DNA of 64,000 bases. Origin: Hungatella effluvii (GTDB lineage Bacteria > Bacillota > Clostridia > Lachnospirales > Lachnospiraceae). Positions 1 to 8,280 of this stretch are shown piece by piece (the stretch's first letter is position 1; each line of letters starts with the position of its first letter). The translations under genes and the position numbers were made by a program. The notes below the pieces were generated by a model. The model ran no database searches, was not told the DNA's origin, and saw only the letters and a list, made by a program, of their open reading frames with translations. The stretch is taken from contig NZ_QJKD01000016.1 of NCBI RefSeq assembly GCF_003201875.1, positions 56,934 to 120,933 on the forward strand. The letters are read 5' to 3'.

Positions 1-12
1 AGGCCAGATAGT

Positions 13-1011
13 ATGAAGAAAATTCCTGTGATTATTGACTGTGATCCCGGACATGATGATATGATGGCTCTGGTGCTGGCGATAGGAAGTCCTGCGCTGG
101 ATGTAAAACTTGTTACTACGGTGGCTGGGAACAAGCCTCTTGAAATGGTGACCAGGAACTGTCTGAATGTAATGCACTATATTGGAGCGGATGATATCCC
201 GATAGCGGTTGGATGTGACAGCCCTCTTGTGCGGCCACAAAATCATGTGGATCCCCTGCTTGCGGAGATGCGCCGCAATACCGGCGCTATTTCAGAAGGT
301 GCGCATGGTAAATCAGGACTTGATGGATTTACATTCCCGGAAGACAACCCGAAAAAACCAGAAGAAATCAGGGCTGTTGAGTATATGGCGAAGATCCTTA
401 AGGAATCAGAAGAACCAGTAACATTAATTCCAACGGGACCGCTCACGAATGTGGCGCTTTTACTGAAATGTTATCCTGATTTGAAACCGAAGATTAAAAA
501 GATCTCTATGATGGGCGGTACCTGTAAATTTGTTTTTACAAGAAAATATATGGAATTTAATACCTTTGTTGACCCGGAAGCGACCAAGATTGTTTTTGAA
601 AGCGGACTGCCTATTGATATGTACGGTTATGATGTGACGTACTCTGTACTTTATGACAAAGAAGCCATCGAACGGATGCGCCGTAATGGCAATCAAAGTT
701 CTTTGATGGTCGCGGACTTACTGGATACGTTCATGTACCGCCATAACCACGCTTTCCGATGGCTGGGACTCACGGATGTCTGCCCGATTCACGATGCCTG
801 TGCGGTTGCCGGCGTTATTGCCCCTGATCTCGTGACAGAAGCTGCTTATATGCACGTGGATATTCAGACAGATGGAAAACTGTTTGACGGGGCGACGGTT
901 TGTGACTACGAGGATATACTGGGCGGAGAGAAAAATGTAAGAGTAATATTCAACATGAATACTCCGGGATTTATTGATTTGCTGGTGCGCTCCGGGGCGG
1001 CCTGCAAGTAA
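13..1011 (+). CDS. Inosine/uridine-preferring nucleoside hydrolase (IUNH family)
   Basis: Predicted cytoplasmic N-riboside hydrolase that splits a nucleoside into base and ribose, 332 residues, normal for the family. The N-terminal calcium-binding signature DCDPGHDD is at residues 9-16; the EFN segment and an IHDACAV segment, which supplies the usual catalytic His-Asp, are also present, so it should be active. It lies at the window edge with no recognisable upstream gene, so it probably ends an operon that starts outside. A strong hairpin terminator follows. The start is the first ATG; only a weak purine stretch precedes it, so the exact start is uncertain. Base preference cannot be read from sequence. 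Confidence 0.9.
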   Translation: MKKIPVIIDCDPGHDDMMALVLAIGSPALDVKLVTTVAGNKPLEMVTRNCLNVMHYIGADDIPIAVGCDSPLVRPQNHVDPLLAEMRRNTGAISEGAHGKSGLDGFTFPEDNPKKPEEIRAVEYMAKILKESEEPVTLIPTGPLTNVALLLKCYPDLKPKIKKISMMGGTCKFVFTRKYMEFNTFVDPEATKIVFESGLPIDMYGYDVTYSVLYDKEAIERMRRNGNQSSLMVADLLDTFMYRHNHAFRWLGLTDVCPIHDACAVAGVIAPDLVTEAAYMHVDIQTDGKLFDGATVCDYEDILGGEKNVRVIFNMNTPGFIDLLVRSGAACK

Positions 1012-1030
1012 GGCGACATGCTGTTTTGGT

Positions 1031-1076
1031 ATCCGGTAAATCTCCTGTTGCAGGGATTTACCGGATATTTTCATTT
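1031..1076 (+). terminator. Rho-independent terminator after the first nucleoside hydrolase
   Basis: A perfect 12-bp stem (1031-1042 with 1055-1066), with a further CCTG/CAGG stem inside the loop, is followed by a T-rich tract. It separates the upstream operon from the LacI gene. Confidence 0.8.
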
Positions 1077-1111
1077 TGCATGTAAAGAATCATGAGAAAA
1101 GAAGAAAACAG

Positions 1112-1160
1112 TTGACGCCACCTGATAAATATTATATATTATCGGTAAATATATTTATCA
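1112..1160 (+). promoter_or_regulatory. Promoter and inverted repeat upstream of the LacI regulator
   Basis: TTGACG at 1112-1117 and TATATT at 1135-1140 are separated by 17 bp, a good sigma-A promoter. A 10-bp inverted repeat, TGATAAATAT at 1123-1132 and ATATTTATCA at 1151-1160, brackets the -10 box. This suggests autoregulation or control by the same factor that reads the GATAAAT repeats elsewhere in the window (inference). Confidence 0.6.
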
Positions 1161-1183
1161 ACTAACCATTGGGAGGGATAACA

Positions 1184-2239
1184 TTGAAAGTAAAAGTAAA
1201 AGACATTGCAAAAGCGGCAGGGGTATCGCCCACCACGGTGTCACTGGTTTTAAATAACCGCCCTTCCAGAATTGCGGAGGACACGAAGGAGCATATTCTC
1301 CGGGTCGCCAGAGAAATGCAGTTTCAGAAGGAATCGGAAATAGATTTTTCAGAGTTTAAGAAGGTGAAGACGCTCGGCATGGTGGTGCCGGACGTGATGA
1401 GTTCTTTTTATCACAGGCTGGCGGAGGAAACGTCCAGACATGCGTTTTACCAGGAATACACAGTCTTTCAGTGTTACACCAATGACGATATCCAGTGCTT
1501 CTATATGGCGGTGGAAGGGCTGATGGCCAAGAACGTGGATGGGATCATCATCATACCGCCCAGAACGATGGATAAAGAAAATGTGAAGCTGCTAAAATCG
1601 CTGCAGAAGAGCGGAGTTCCCATGGTGCTGCTGGATCGGGCGGCGTATGCGGTGTTCTGTGATTTTGTGACGGCGGACAACAAACACGGCGGGCGGATTG
1701 CCACGGAATATTTGATTAAGCACGGCCATAACGGAATCGGCTGCCTCGTAGGCGAGGCAAATGTCTACACCTCCAGAAAGCGTGTGGAGGGATACCGCGA
1801 AGCACTGGCAGCGGCGAAGATTCCATTTGATAAAGATCTTGTTTATTACGGGAATTACGATATAGAGTCAGGACGGGCCGGAATGGAGATCTTGTGGGAA
1901 AAAGGCGTTACCGCGGTGGTTGCAGGCAATGATCTGATGGCCTATGGCGTGTATCTCTTTGCAAAGGAGCATCACCTTTCCATACCCGGTGATTTATCGG
2001 TGATCGGCTATGACAATACGGAGCTGTGCGGCCTTATGGACGTGCCGCTGACGAGTGTGGACCAGAATACCGATACGATGGCCTCCAAGGCAGTTGAAGT
2101 ATTGCTGCGAAGAATCGAGGAGCCGGCCGCGGATGAACCGGAACCGGCCAGAAACTATTATTTCACGCCGTATGTGGTGGAGCGTGATTCGGTGGGAGTG
2201 ATGAATCAGAGCTCAGCAAAGCGCAGTGAAATGCGGTAA
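1184..2239 (+). CDS. LacI/GalR-family transcriptional regulator
   Basis: DNA-binding repressor or activator of 351 residues. The N-terminal helix-turn-helix begins near residue 5 (DIAKAAGVSPTTVSLVLNN), followed by a periplasmic-binding-protein-like effector domain with the usual IGYDNTELCG segment near the C-terminus. I chose the TTG at 1184 because GGGAGGG (1171-1177) lies 6 bases before it; an upstream in-frame TTG at 1169 overlaps that ribosome binding site. It sits just upstream of the riboside-type ABC operon starting at 2701 and most likely controls it, responding to the imported ligand or a catabolite. The effector is unknown. Confidence 0.9.
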   Translation: MKVKVKDIAKAAGVSPTTVSLVLNNRPSRIAEDTKEHILRVAREMQFQKESEIDFSEFKKVKTLGMVVPDVMSSFYHRLAEETSRHAFYQEYTVFQCYTNDDIQCFYMAVEGLMAKNVDGIIIIPPRTMDKENVKLLKSLQKSGVPMVLLDRAAYAVFCDFVTADNKHGGRIATEYLIKHGHNGIGCLVGEANVYTSRKRVEGYREALAAAKIPFDKDLVYYGNYDIESGRAGMEILWEKGVTAVVAGNDLMAYGVYLFAKEHHLSIPGDLSVIGYDNTELCGLMDVPLTSVDQNTDTMASKAVEVLLRRIEEPAADEPEPARNYYFTPYVVERDSVGVMNQSSAKRSEMR

Positions 2240-2303
2240 GACACAGTGAAAAAAGATGAAACGCCGTAATTCGCAATAAGCAGCAAGGAAAAGTCGATTG
2301 ATA

Positions 2304-2347
2304 GATAAATAACGGATAAATAAAAGCTAAATAAAAGTTAAATACCA
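2304..2347 (+). repeat. Four tandem 11-bp repeats of the GATAAATAAAA type
   Basis: Four consecutive 11-bp units start at 2304, 2315, 2326 and 2337 with cores GATAAAT, GATAAAT, GCTAAAT and GTTAAAT. The period matches one DNA helical turn. They lie in the 3' region of the LacI transcript just before its terminator. The same core pair at 11-bp spacing recurs near 2632, 25442 and 26662. Confidence 0.6.
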
Positions 2348-2355
2348 CATATTGC

Positions 2356-2403
2356 AAAGGCAGGAAACGAAGAGTATTGATTCGTTTCCTGCCTTTATTT
2401 TTT
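2356..2403 (+). terminator. Rho-independent terminator after the LacI regulator
   Basis: A perfect 16-bp stem, 2356-2371 with 2381-2396, encloses a 9-base loop and is followed by a T-rich run. The rest of 2404-2589 is AT-rich leader with no gene that I can support. Confidence 0.9.
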
Positions 2404-2589
2404 TGCGTTTTGTCAACGGCGAATTTGAATAAATAAAACAGGAAAAAATAAAAGAATCAGTTTAACTCCTGTTTATCTGCACAAATTTGGATTATATGTA
2501 CAAAAAATATATTAAAATAACTGACAAATAAGAATAAATCACCATTAAAATACAGGGAGAAAATGAAAATTCTGAATTCATTTTTCGTA

Positions 2590-2617
2590 TTGACAAAAGT
2601 AGATAAAATGATATAAT
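2590..2617 (+). promoter_or_regulatory. Consensus promoter of the long riboside operon
   Basis: TTGACA at 2590-2595 and TATAAT at 2612-2617 with 16 bp spacing match the sigma-A consensus exactly. Immediately downstream, around the expected start of transcription, lie two direct repeats ATTTATCA at 2632-2639 and 2643-2650, 11 bp apart, placed where a repressor would act. Confidence 0.8.
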
Positions 2618-2631
2618 GAAATTACAGAAAC

Positions 2632-2650
2632 ATTTATCACAAATTTATCA
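2632..2650 (+). promoter_or_regulatory. Putative operator: two ATTTATCA repeats 11 bp apart
   Basis: ATTTATCA occurs at 2632-2639 and again at 2643-2650. It is the reverse complement of the GATAAAT core found in 11-bp spaced pairs at three other places. Position just after a consensus -10 box suggests repression. Confidence 0.5.
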
Positions 2651-2700
2651 AGTGCTTAAAGGTACCGTGAAAATTTCAGTGAAAAAGGAGAGAAAAGTAA

Positions 2701-4137
2701 ATGAAAAAAAGATTTTTTGCAGCAGCTTTATCAGTTGCCATGGTTGGAACTCTTTTGTCAGGGTGCAGCATATCCACAACCAGCACGCCGGAGAACGATG
2801 CGGCAGGAACTACGGCAGCAGCGGGTGAGACGGCGGCGGCTGAGACGACAACAGCAAGCCAGGATTTAAAGGGGCGTGAAGAGATCACTTTGTGGTTCTG
2901 GGGCGCAGAGCCATACGCACAGGAAGCGATGCAGCGAATCCTGGCAGATAAGTATAACAGCTCTCAGGATAAGTATAAGCTGGCTATCGAATTCAGACCA
3001 TCGGTTGATACGGATATGTCAACTGCACTGGCAGCAAATCAGGGACCCGATATCGTATATGGTTCCGGTCCATCTTTCGTTATGCCGCTTGTAGAGGCAG
3101 GAAAACTGGAGCCGCTGGATACCTATTCCGAACAGTACGGGTGGAGTGAGCGGATCCTGAAGCCGTTCTATGAATCTGGAACCGTGAACGGAAAACTGTA
3201 CAGTTTAATCAGCGGTGTCAGCACGATGGGAGTCTTTTATAATAAGAAGGTACTGGCTGATAACGGCTGGGAAGTTCCGAAGACGATCGAAGACATGGAG
3301 AAGATCATGGATGACGCCCTCGCAAAGGGATTGTATGCATCTGTTACGGGAAACAAGGGCTGGAAACCAGTGAATGAAAACTATGCTTCCGTATTTTTAA
3401 CTCATGTAGCAGGACCGGAGACCATGTACAAATGTCTGACCGGAGAAGAAAAATGGAACAATCCGAATGTCACCGCAGCAATCGAGAAGTCAAAGGAATG
3501 GTGGGATAAAGGATATCTTGCAGGTGATGATTATGTAAACTTAAATTTCAGTGAATCGCTGCAGCTTTTATCTGATGAAAAAGCTCCGTTCTTTATTGGG
3601 CCGTCAATCGCATTCCAGTGGGCAGCATCCTTCTTTACCGGAGATAAGACAGAAAATATTGCGTTTATCCCATTCCCTTCCACAGAGACGGTTCCCAATG
3701 AAACGTATACCCTGGGCGCTTCCTGTACCCTGTCCATTAATGCCAATGTGAGCCAGGAACATAAGGATGAAGCAGCTAAGATTATTGATATGATGTTCCA
3801 GCCGGAATTCATGCAGGAGATGACAACCGCATGGCCGGGATACTGGGGAACTCCTCTGAAAGATTTAAACACCATTGACACCAGCAAGATGGGATATTTA
3901 TCACAGTCCTTTGTTGATGTTGTAAAAAATATTTCAGCTGCTGTGGATAAAGGAAACTTCGGTTATTATGACAATGTATTTTTCCCGGCTTCCACACAGC
4001 AGAGTATGGTGAACATTGAGGATGTCTGGTACGATACGGTACCGGTATCCGAATATCTGGATAAGATAGACAAGGATTTTGCGGAAGCACTTGCAAAGGG
4101 CCTTGTACCTCCGATTCCGGAACCGGCAATGAACTGA
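2701..4137 (+). CDS. ABC transporter extracellular solute-binding lipoprotein (family 1)
   Basis: Substrate-capturing lipoprotein of a carbohydrate-type ABC importer, 478 residues. The signal peptide ends in a lipobox LLSGC with the lipidated cysteine at residue 22, followed by a low-complexity Ala/Thr linker to about residue 55 and then the type 1 solute-binding fold. AAAGGAGAG precedes the ATG. It is the first gene after a consensus promoter and is followed by two permease genes; an intergenic hairpin after the gene probably makes it more abundant than the permeases. No ATPase gene is nearby, so the importer presumably borrows the ATPase encoded at 18517. The ligand is unknown; downstream enzymes suggest a riboside or ADP-ribose-like compound (inference). 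Confidence 0.92.
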   Translation: MKKRFFAAALSVAMVGTLLSGCSISTTSTPENDAAGTTAAAGETAAAETTTASQDLKGREEITLWFWGAEPYAQEAMQRILADKYNSSQDKYKLAIEFRPSVDTDMSTALAANQGPDIVYGSGPSFVMPLVEAGKLEPLDTYSEQYGWSERILKPFYESGTVNGKLYSLISGVSTMGVFYNKKVLADNGWEVPKTIEDMEKIMDDALAKGLYASVTGNKGWKPVNENYASVFLTHVAGPETMYKCLTGEEKWNNPNVTAAIEKSKEWWDKGYLAGDDYVNLNFSESLQLLSDEKAPFFIGPSIAFQWAASFFTGDKTENIAFIPFPSTETVPNETYTLGASCTLSINANVSQEHKDEAAKIIDMMFQPEFMQEMTTAWPGYWGTPLKDLNTIDTSKMGYLSQSFVDVVKNISAAVDKGNFGYYDNVFFPASTQQSMVNIEDVWYDTVPVSEYLDKIDKDFAEALAKGLVPPIPEPAMN

Positions 4138-4180
4138 TATCAGCACAGCACAGGCAACTTAAAAAGGGAAGAAGGGAGAT

Positions 4181-4219
4181 GGCCGGTATGCAGGAAGGAA
4201 ACAGCATACCGGTCATTTT
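4181..4219 (+). terminator. Intergenic hairpin between binding protein and permease
   Basis: GGCCGGTATGC (4181-4191) pairs with GCATACCGGTC (4204-4214) across a 12-base loop and is followed by ATTTTTC. Likely a leaky terminator or 3' mRNA stabiliser that sets binding-protein to permease ratio. Confidence 0.65.
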
Positions 4220-4243
4220 TCTCCAATGAAGAGGAGGTTTCCA

Positions 4244-5113
4244 ATGAAGAGTAAAAAGATAAACTGGAATTATCTTTTGATTGCTCCGGCGCTGCTCATC
4301 AGCGTGTCCGTTATCCTGCTCCCGGGAATCATGACCATCGTCTATTCCTTTACGGATTATAACGGTATTTCGCAGAATTTTAATTTTATAGGGCTGCAGA
4401 ATTTTAAAGAATTGTTTCACGACAGGATTTTCTTTTTGGCAATCCGCAACAACTTAATCTGGACCATTATGTTCATCACAATTCCGGTGTGTATCGGTAT
4501 GCTGGCCGCGATGCTTCTCTTATCGAGATCGAAGACGAGAAGTATCTATCAGGTGGCCTTTTTAATTCCTTACGTTCTGGCTCCGGCGGTAAATGCCATG
4601 CTGTGGCTGAATGTGATTTTCAGCCCGGTTGTTGGTGTTGTTTCATTTTTAAAGAATTTTGGAATCGACTTGGGATCGCCTCTTGCCAGTATGAAAAGCG
4701 CGATATTTGCCTGTGCTGGCGTCGATATCTGGCATTACTGGAGCTATTTAACCGTTATTTATCTGGCGGCATTACGACAGACGCCGACCGATCAGGTGGA
4801 GGCTGCCAGGATCGACGGCTGTAATGGCTGGCAGTTATTCCGCTACATTTATCTGCCGAATATTAAGTCCACGGTAAATCTGATGTTTGTCATGATAGTC
4901 ATTGGTTCCTTCCTTGCATTTGATTACGTCAAGCTGCTGACCGGCGGAGGTCCGGCACATTCGACAGAGGTACTTGGTACATACGCCTACTCCTTTGCAT
5001 TCAGTGAGATGAAGGTAGGCAAGGCGGCCGCGGTTGGTCTCTTTATGAGTTTCTTTGGGTTGATTGCTTCTCTGATTTATACGCGAATGAGCCGCAAAGA
5101 AAACATGGATTAG
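4244..5113 (+). CDS. ABC sugar transporter permease (MalF/UgpA type)
   Basis: Inner-membrane channel subunit, 289 residues, with about six hydrophobic segments, the first near residues 10-30. The ATPase-contact loop begins EAARIDGCNGWQLF, the standard EAA motif. The ATG at 4244 is preceded by GAGGAGG with 6-base spacing; an in-frame ATG at 4226 has no such site. It pairs with the permease at 5123 and the lipoprotein at 2701. Confidence 0.93.
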   Translation: MKSKKINWNYLLIAPALLISVSVILLPGIMTIVYSFTDYNGISQNFNFIGLQNFKELFHDRIFFLAIRNNLIWTIMFITIPVCIGMLAAMLLLSRSKTRSIYQVAFLIPYVLAPAVNAMLWLNVIFSPVVGVVSFLKNFGIDLGSPLASMKSAIFACAGVDIWHYWSYLTVIYLAALRQTPTDQVEAARIDGCNGWQLFRYIYLPNIKSTVNLMFVMIVIGSFLAFDYVKLLTGGGPAHSTEVLGTYAYSFAFSEMKVGKAAAVGLFMSFFGLIASLIYTRMSRKENMD

Positions 5114-5122
5114 GAGGAGAAT

Positions 5123-5965
5123 ATGGGAGTTTCTTCGAAAAAGAAAAGAATATGGATCAATGTGCTGATTCATTTTGTATTGATTCTGCTTTTGCTTATC
5201 TGCCTGCTTCCGATTGCGCTGGTGGTCATCAACGCATTTAAGACAAATGCTGAAATCGTAAGGAATCCATTGTCGATTCCCAAAGTGCTTCATCTGGAGA
5301 ATTTTATCCAGGCGTGGACGACAGGTAAATTTGCCCATGGGTTTATCAACAGTATCAAGCTGAGCGGCTGTACGATTCTCATCATTTTGGTCTGCTCCAC
5401 TCTGGCGGGCTATGTGCTGTCGGGTTACCGGATCAAGGGGAGCGGCATCATACTCACCTATTTTATGATGGCGATGACTGTTCCGATTCAGTTGTTCTTA
5501 TTCCCGCTGTATTATGCATTTGCAAAGCTTAACCTGATCGGAAATATTCCGGCAACCAGTCTGATTCTGTCGGCTATGTTTATGCCGCTGTCGGTATTTC
5601 TGATGAGAACATTTTTCTTAAATGTGCCGAAGGAACTGGAGGACGCGGCCAGAATTGACGGGGCCAACACAGGACAGGTGATCTGGCATGTGATGCGTCC
5701 GGTGGTTTCGCCGGGGTTAATCACAGTTGGAATTCTGATCGGCCTTCAGTCCTGGAATGAATATCTTGTATCCAGTACCTTCTTACAGGGGGAAAAGAAC
5801 TTTACCGCTACTTTAGGATTTCTGTCTATGAACGGAAGCTACGGATCCAACATGTCGATTCTGATGGCATCCTCGGTAATCCTGATCGCGCCGATCGTCG
5901 TCTTCTTCCTTTGCGCTCAGAGATACTTTGTAGACGGCATGGTAAGCGGAGCGGTGAAAGGCTAG
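5123..5965 (+). CDS. ABC sugar transporter permease (MalG/UgpE type)
   Basis: Second channel subunit, 280 residues, six predicted membrane segments and an EAA loop (EDAARIDGANTGQVIW). AGGAGG lies just before the ATG, nine bases after the preceding stop, so it is translated with its partner. It completes the importer of the riboside operon. The domain ending VDGMVSGAVKG is typical of MalG-like subunits. Confidence 0.93.
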   Translation: MGVSSKKKRIWINVLIHFVLILLLLICLLPIALVVINAFKTNAEIVRNPLSIPKVLHLENFIQAWTTGKFAHGFINSIKLSGCTILIILVCSTLAGYVLSGYRIKGSGIILTYFMMAMTVPIQLFLFPLYYAFAKLNLIGNIPATSLILSAMFMPLSVFLMRTFFLNVPKELEDAARIDGANTGQVIWHVMRPVVSPGLITVGILIGLQSWNEYLVSSTFLQGEKNFTATLGFLSMNGSYGSNMSILMASSVILIAPIVVFFLCAQRYFVDGMVSGAVKG

Positions 5966-6033
5966 GACTGCCATGCGGACAGAAGACAGAGATGAACTGT
6001 TACATTAAATTGATATAAATGGAGGAACTCAAC

Positions 6034-8268
6034 GTGAAAAACATAGCTCGTTTCAAAAATGACATCTACGCCGGCGTACTGGGAAAGATTATCGGTGTTT
6101 ACCTGGGACGTCCGGTAGAGGGGTGGACTTACGAGGCCATCCGGGACACCTTTGGTGAGATCAACTACTATAAGAATCACAGGACCGGAGCCCCTTTAAT
6201 CGTTCCGGACGACGATATCTCGGGAACCTTTGCGTTCTTTAGGAGTCTGGAGGACAACAAGTTCGATCCGGACATCCGGGCGGAGCAGATCGGGGACAGC
6301 TGGTTAAATTATATTATTGAGAATGAGACCATCCTCTGGTGGGGAGGCCTCTCAAGAAGCACGGAGCACACCGCGTATCTGCGCCTTAAAAATGGAATCA
6401 GGGCTCCGAAGAGCGGTTCCATCGAGTTAAACGGGCGGAGCATGGCGGAACAGATCGGTTCGGAGATTTTTATCGACACATGGGCCATGGCAAATCCGGG
6501 CAATCCGGAGCGGGCGGCTAAGATGGCCAGGGAAGCGGCTGGCGTCAGCCACGACGGAATCGCCATCGACGCAGCGGTTTATCTGGCTGTTATGGAGTCG
6601 CTGGCCTTTGTGGAGAAGGATATTGACAAGCTGCTGGATGCGGGCCTTGCCTACATAGAAAATCCGGAATTTATCCGGCTGGTCGGAGCGGTCAGGGAAC
6701 AGTGTGCAAAGGCGTCTGACTGGAGGGAAGTGAGACAGTGGATCGCAGATCATCATGGATATGAGAAGTATCCCGGTAACTGTCCGATGGTGACAAACCA
6801 TTTGACTCTTTTGATGGCATTTATCATGGGAGGCGATGATTTTAACAAAGCGTGTATGATCGCCTGCAGTTCCGGCTGGGATACGGACTGCAATTCCGGC
6901 AATGTCGGCTGTCTGAATGGAATACGGCTGGGGTTGGACGGTTTTGGCACGAGCACGGATTTGAGGAAGGCCGTAGCGGACCGGTTATATGTGGTCACCA
7001 GCGACGGAGGTTCCTGCATTTCAGATGCGGTGCAGGAGACCAGGAAAATCTTAAAGGCGGCCTGCCGTCTGGAATATGAGCCGGTTGATTTCCCGGAGGA
7101 GCGTCTGGCCTTCGAATATCCGGGCGCCGTTCAGGGGATTGTTCCTTACGATAAGAATACGGAAGAACAGGTACTGTGCGGAATTGATAATCTGGTGGAA
7201 AGTCCCAGGCACTGCGATCCGCAGAATGGTAATGAGGAGACAAAAGAGTATGGATGCCGCCTTTCTTACCGCGGCTTAGGGCCTGGGGTGCATGCGACAG
7301 CCTGTATCGATACCTTTATTGACCTTCAGCCGAAGGGAAAGGAAGGAACCAGCTACTTTGATGTACTCTGTTCCCCTTCCCTGTACAGCGGCCAGGAAGT
7401 GAAGGCCGTTATAGCAGCGGGAGCGGTAAGCCCGGCCTTTACCTTTTTCATCGAGTACTTTAATGAGAAAGATGAGCTGGAGACCTTATCCAGCAGCGCC
7501 TTCCAGCTTAACGACGGAGATAATCAGATAAAATGGCGGATTCCCGATGTGGGCGGCCACGCCATCTATCGGCTGGGTATGTCCTTAAGAAGCGGTGCAC
7601 GCGGAGAACGGCCGGGAAGTCCGATGGAAGGGATGAGCGGCGCGGCAGGCGGTTCCCGTCTGGATGGTTCCGTGATTATCAAATCTCTCGACTGGTCGGG
7701 GGCGCCGGAGTGCTACCGCATGGGAAGATCCATGGAAATGACGCCGACCCTGACGCCGTGGACGACGACCACATCATGGCTGAAGACATTTGTCTCATCT
7801 GCGGATCATTTCTGCCCGGATTATACAACGACATTTTCCATCTCCCATGCGGCGCCTAACGGTGTTGTGACGACAGGGACCATGGACTGGGATAACTATT
7901 CTGTGAAATCGGTGATTACATTTTCTCAGCAGGATGCGGCAGGGCTTGTGGCCCGGGCAAAGGGACACAGAAGGTATTACGGGGCAGTGCTGAAGGACAA
8001 AAAGGCTGTGATCTACAAGCAGTGTGATGCAAAACGCACCGTAGTGGAGGAAGCTGCCTTTGATTTTGAAATTGACGATACCCGGGAGCTTACCTTTACT
8101 CTGGATGGCCCGCGACTGTCTCTGGCGGTGGATGGGAAAACAGCGGTGAGCGGACAGGATGAGAGTTACCTGTGCGGCGGAGCGGGCTTTGTAGTGGATT
8201 CCGGAGCGATCCTGGCGGATGGCTTTGAGGTCAAACGCATCTGCTCCCGCAGGAATAAGAAGGATTGA
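6034..8268 (+). CDS. ADP-ribosylglycohydrolase-like protein with C-terminal beta-sandwich domain (copy 1)
   Basis: Probable cytoplasmic N- or O-glycosidic hydrolase of 744 residues. Residues 1 to about 350 form an ADP-ribosylglycohydrolase (DraG/ARH) domain: the acidic cluster D59-D61 (VPDDDISGT) and the WDTDCNSGN segment with D283 and D285 match the two metal-binding motifs of that family. The remaining half is beta-rich and ends in a region resembling concanavalin-like or 3-keto-disaccharide-hydrolase folds. There is no signal peptide. GTG at 6034 is preferred: GGAGG lies 8 bases upstream, and the paralogue starts in the same way. Family members reverse protein or DNA ADP-ribosylation, but placement behind an importer suggests a small-molecule riboside substrate (inference). 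Confidence 0.8.
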   Translation: MKNIARFKNDIYAGVLGKIIGVYLGRPVEGWTYEAIRDTFGEINYYKNHRTGAPLIVPDDDISGTFAFFRSLEDNKFDPDIRAEQIGDSWLNYIIENETILWWGGLSRSTEHTAYLRLKNGIRAPKSGSIELNGRSMAEQIGSEIFIDTWAMANPGNPERAAKMAREAAGVSHDGIAIDAAVYLAVMESLAFVEKDIDKLLDAGLAYIENPEFIRLVGAVREQCAKASDWREVRQWIADHHGYEKYPGNCPMVTNHLTLLMAFIMGGDDFNKACMIACSSGWDTDCNSGNVGCLNGIRLGLDGFGTSTDLRKAVADRLYVVTSDGGSCISDAVQETRKILKAACRLEYEPVDFPEERLAFEYPGAVQGIVPYDKNTEEQVLCGIDNLVESPRHCDPQNGNEETKEYGCRLSYRGLGPGVHATACIDTFIDLQPKGKEGTSYFDVLCSPSLYSGQEVKAVIAAGAVSPAFTFFIEYFNEKDELETLSSSAFQLNDGDNQIKWRIPDVGGHAIYRLGMSLRSGARGERPGSPMEGMSGAAGGSRLDGSVIIKSLDWSGAPECYRMGRSMEMTPTLTPWTTTTSWLKTFVSSADHFCPDYTTTFSISHAAPNGVVTTGTMDWDNYSVKSVITFSQQDAAGLVARAKGHRRYYGAVLKDKKAVIYKQCDAKRTVVEEAAFDFEIDDTRELTFTLDGPRLSLAVDGKTAVSGQDESYLCGGAGFVVDSGAILADGFEVKRICSRRNKKD

Positions 8269-8280
8269 GAGGAAAAAAGC

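Noticed and set aside
4489..4824. Open frame overlapping the first permease
   Set aside because: It is an out-of-frame shadow of a clear transporter gene with no ribosome binding site.
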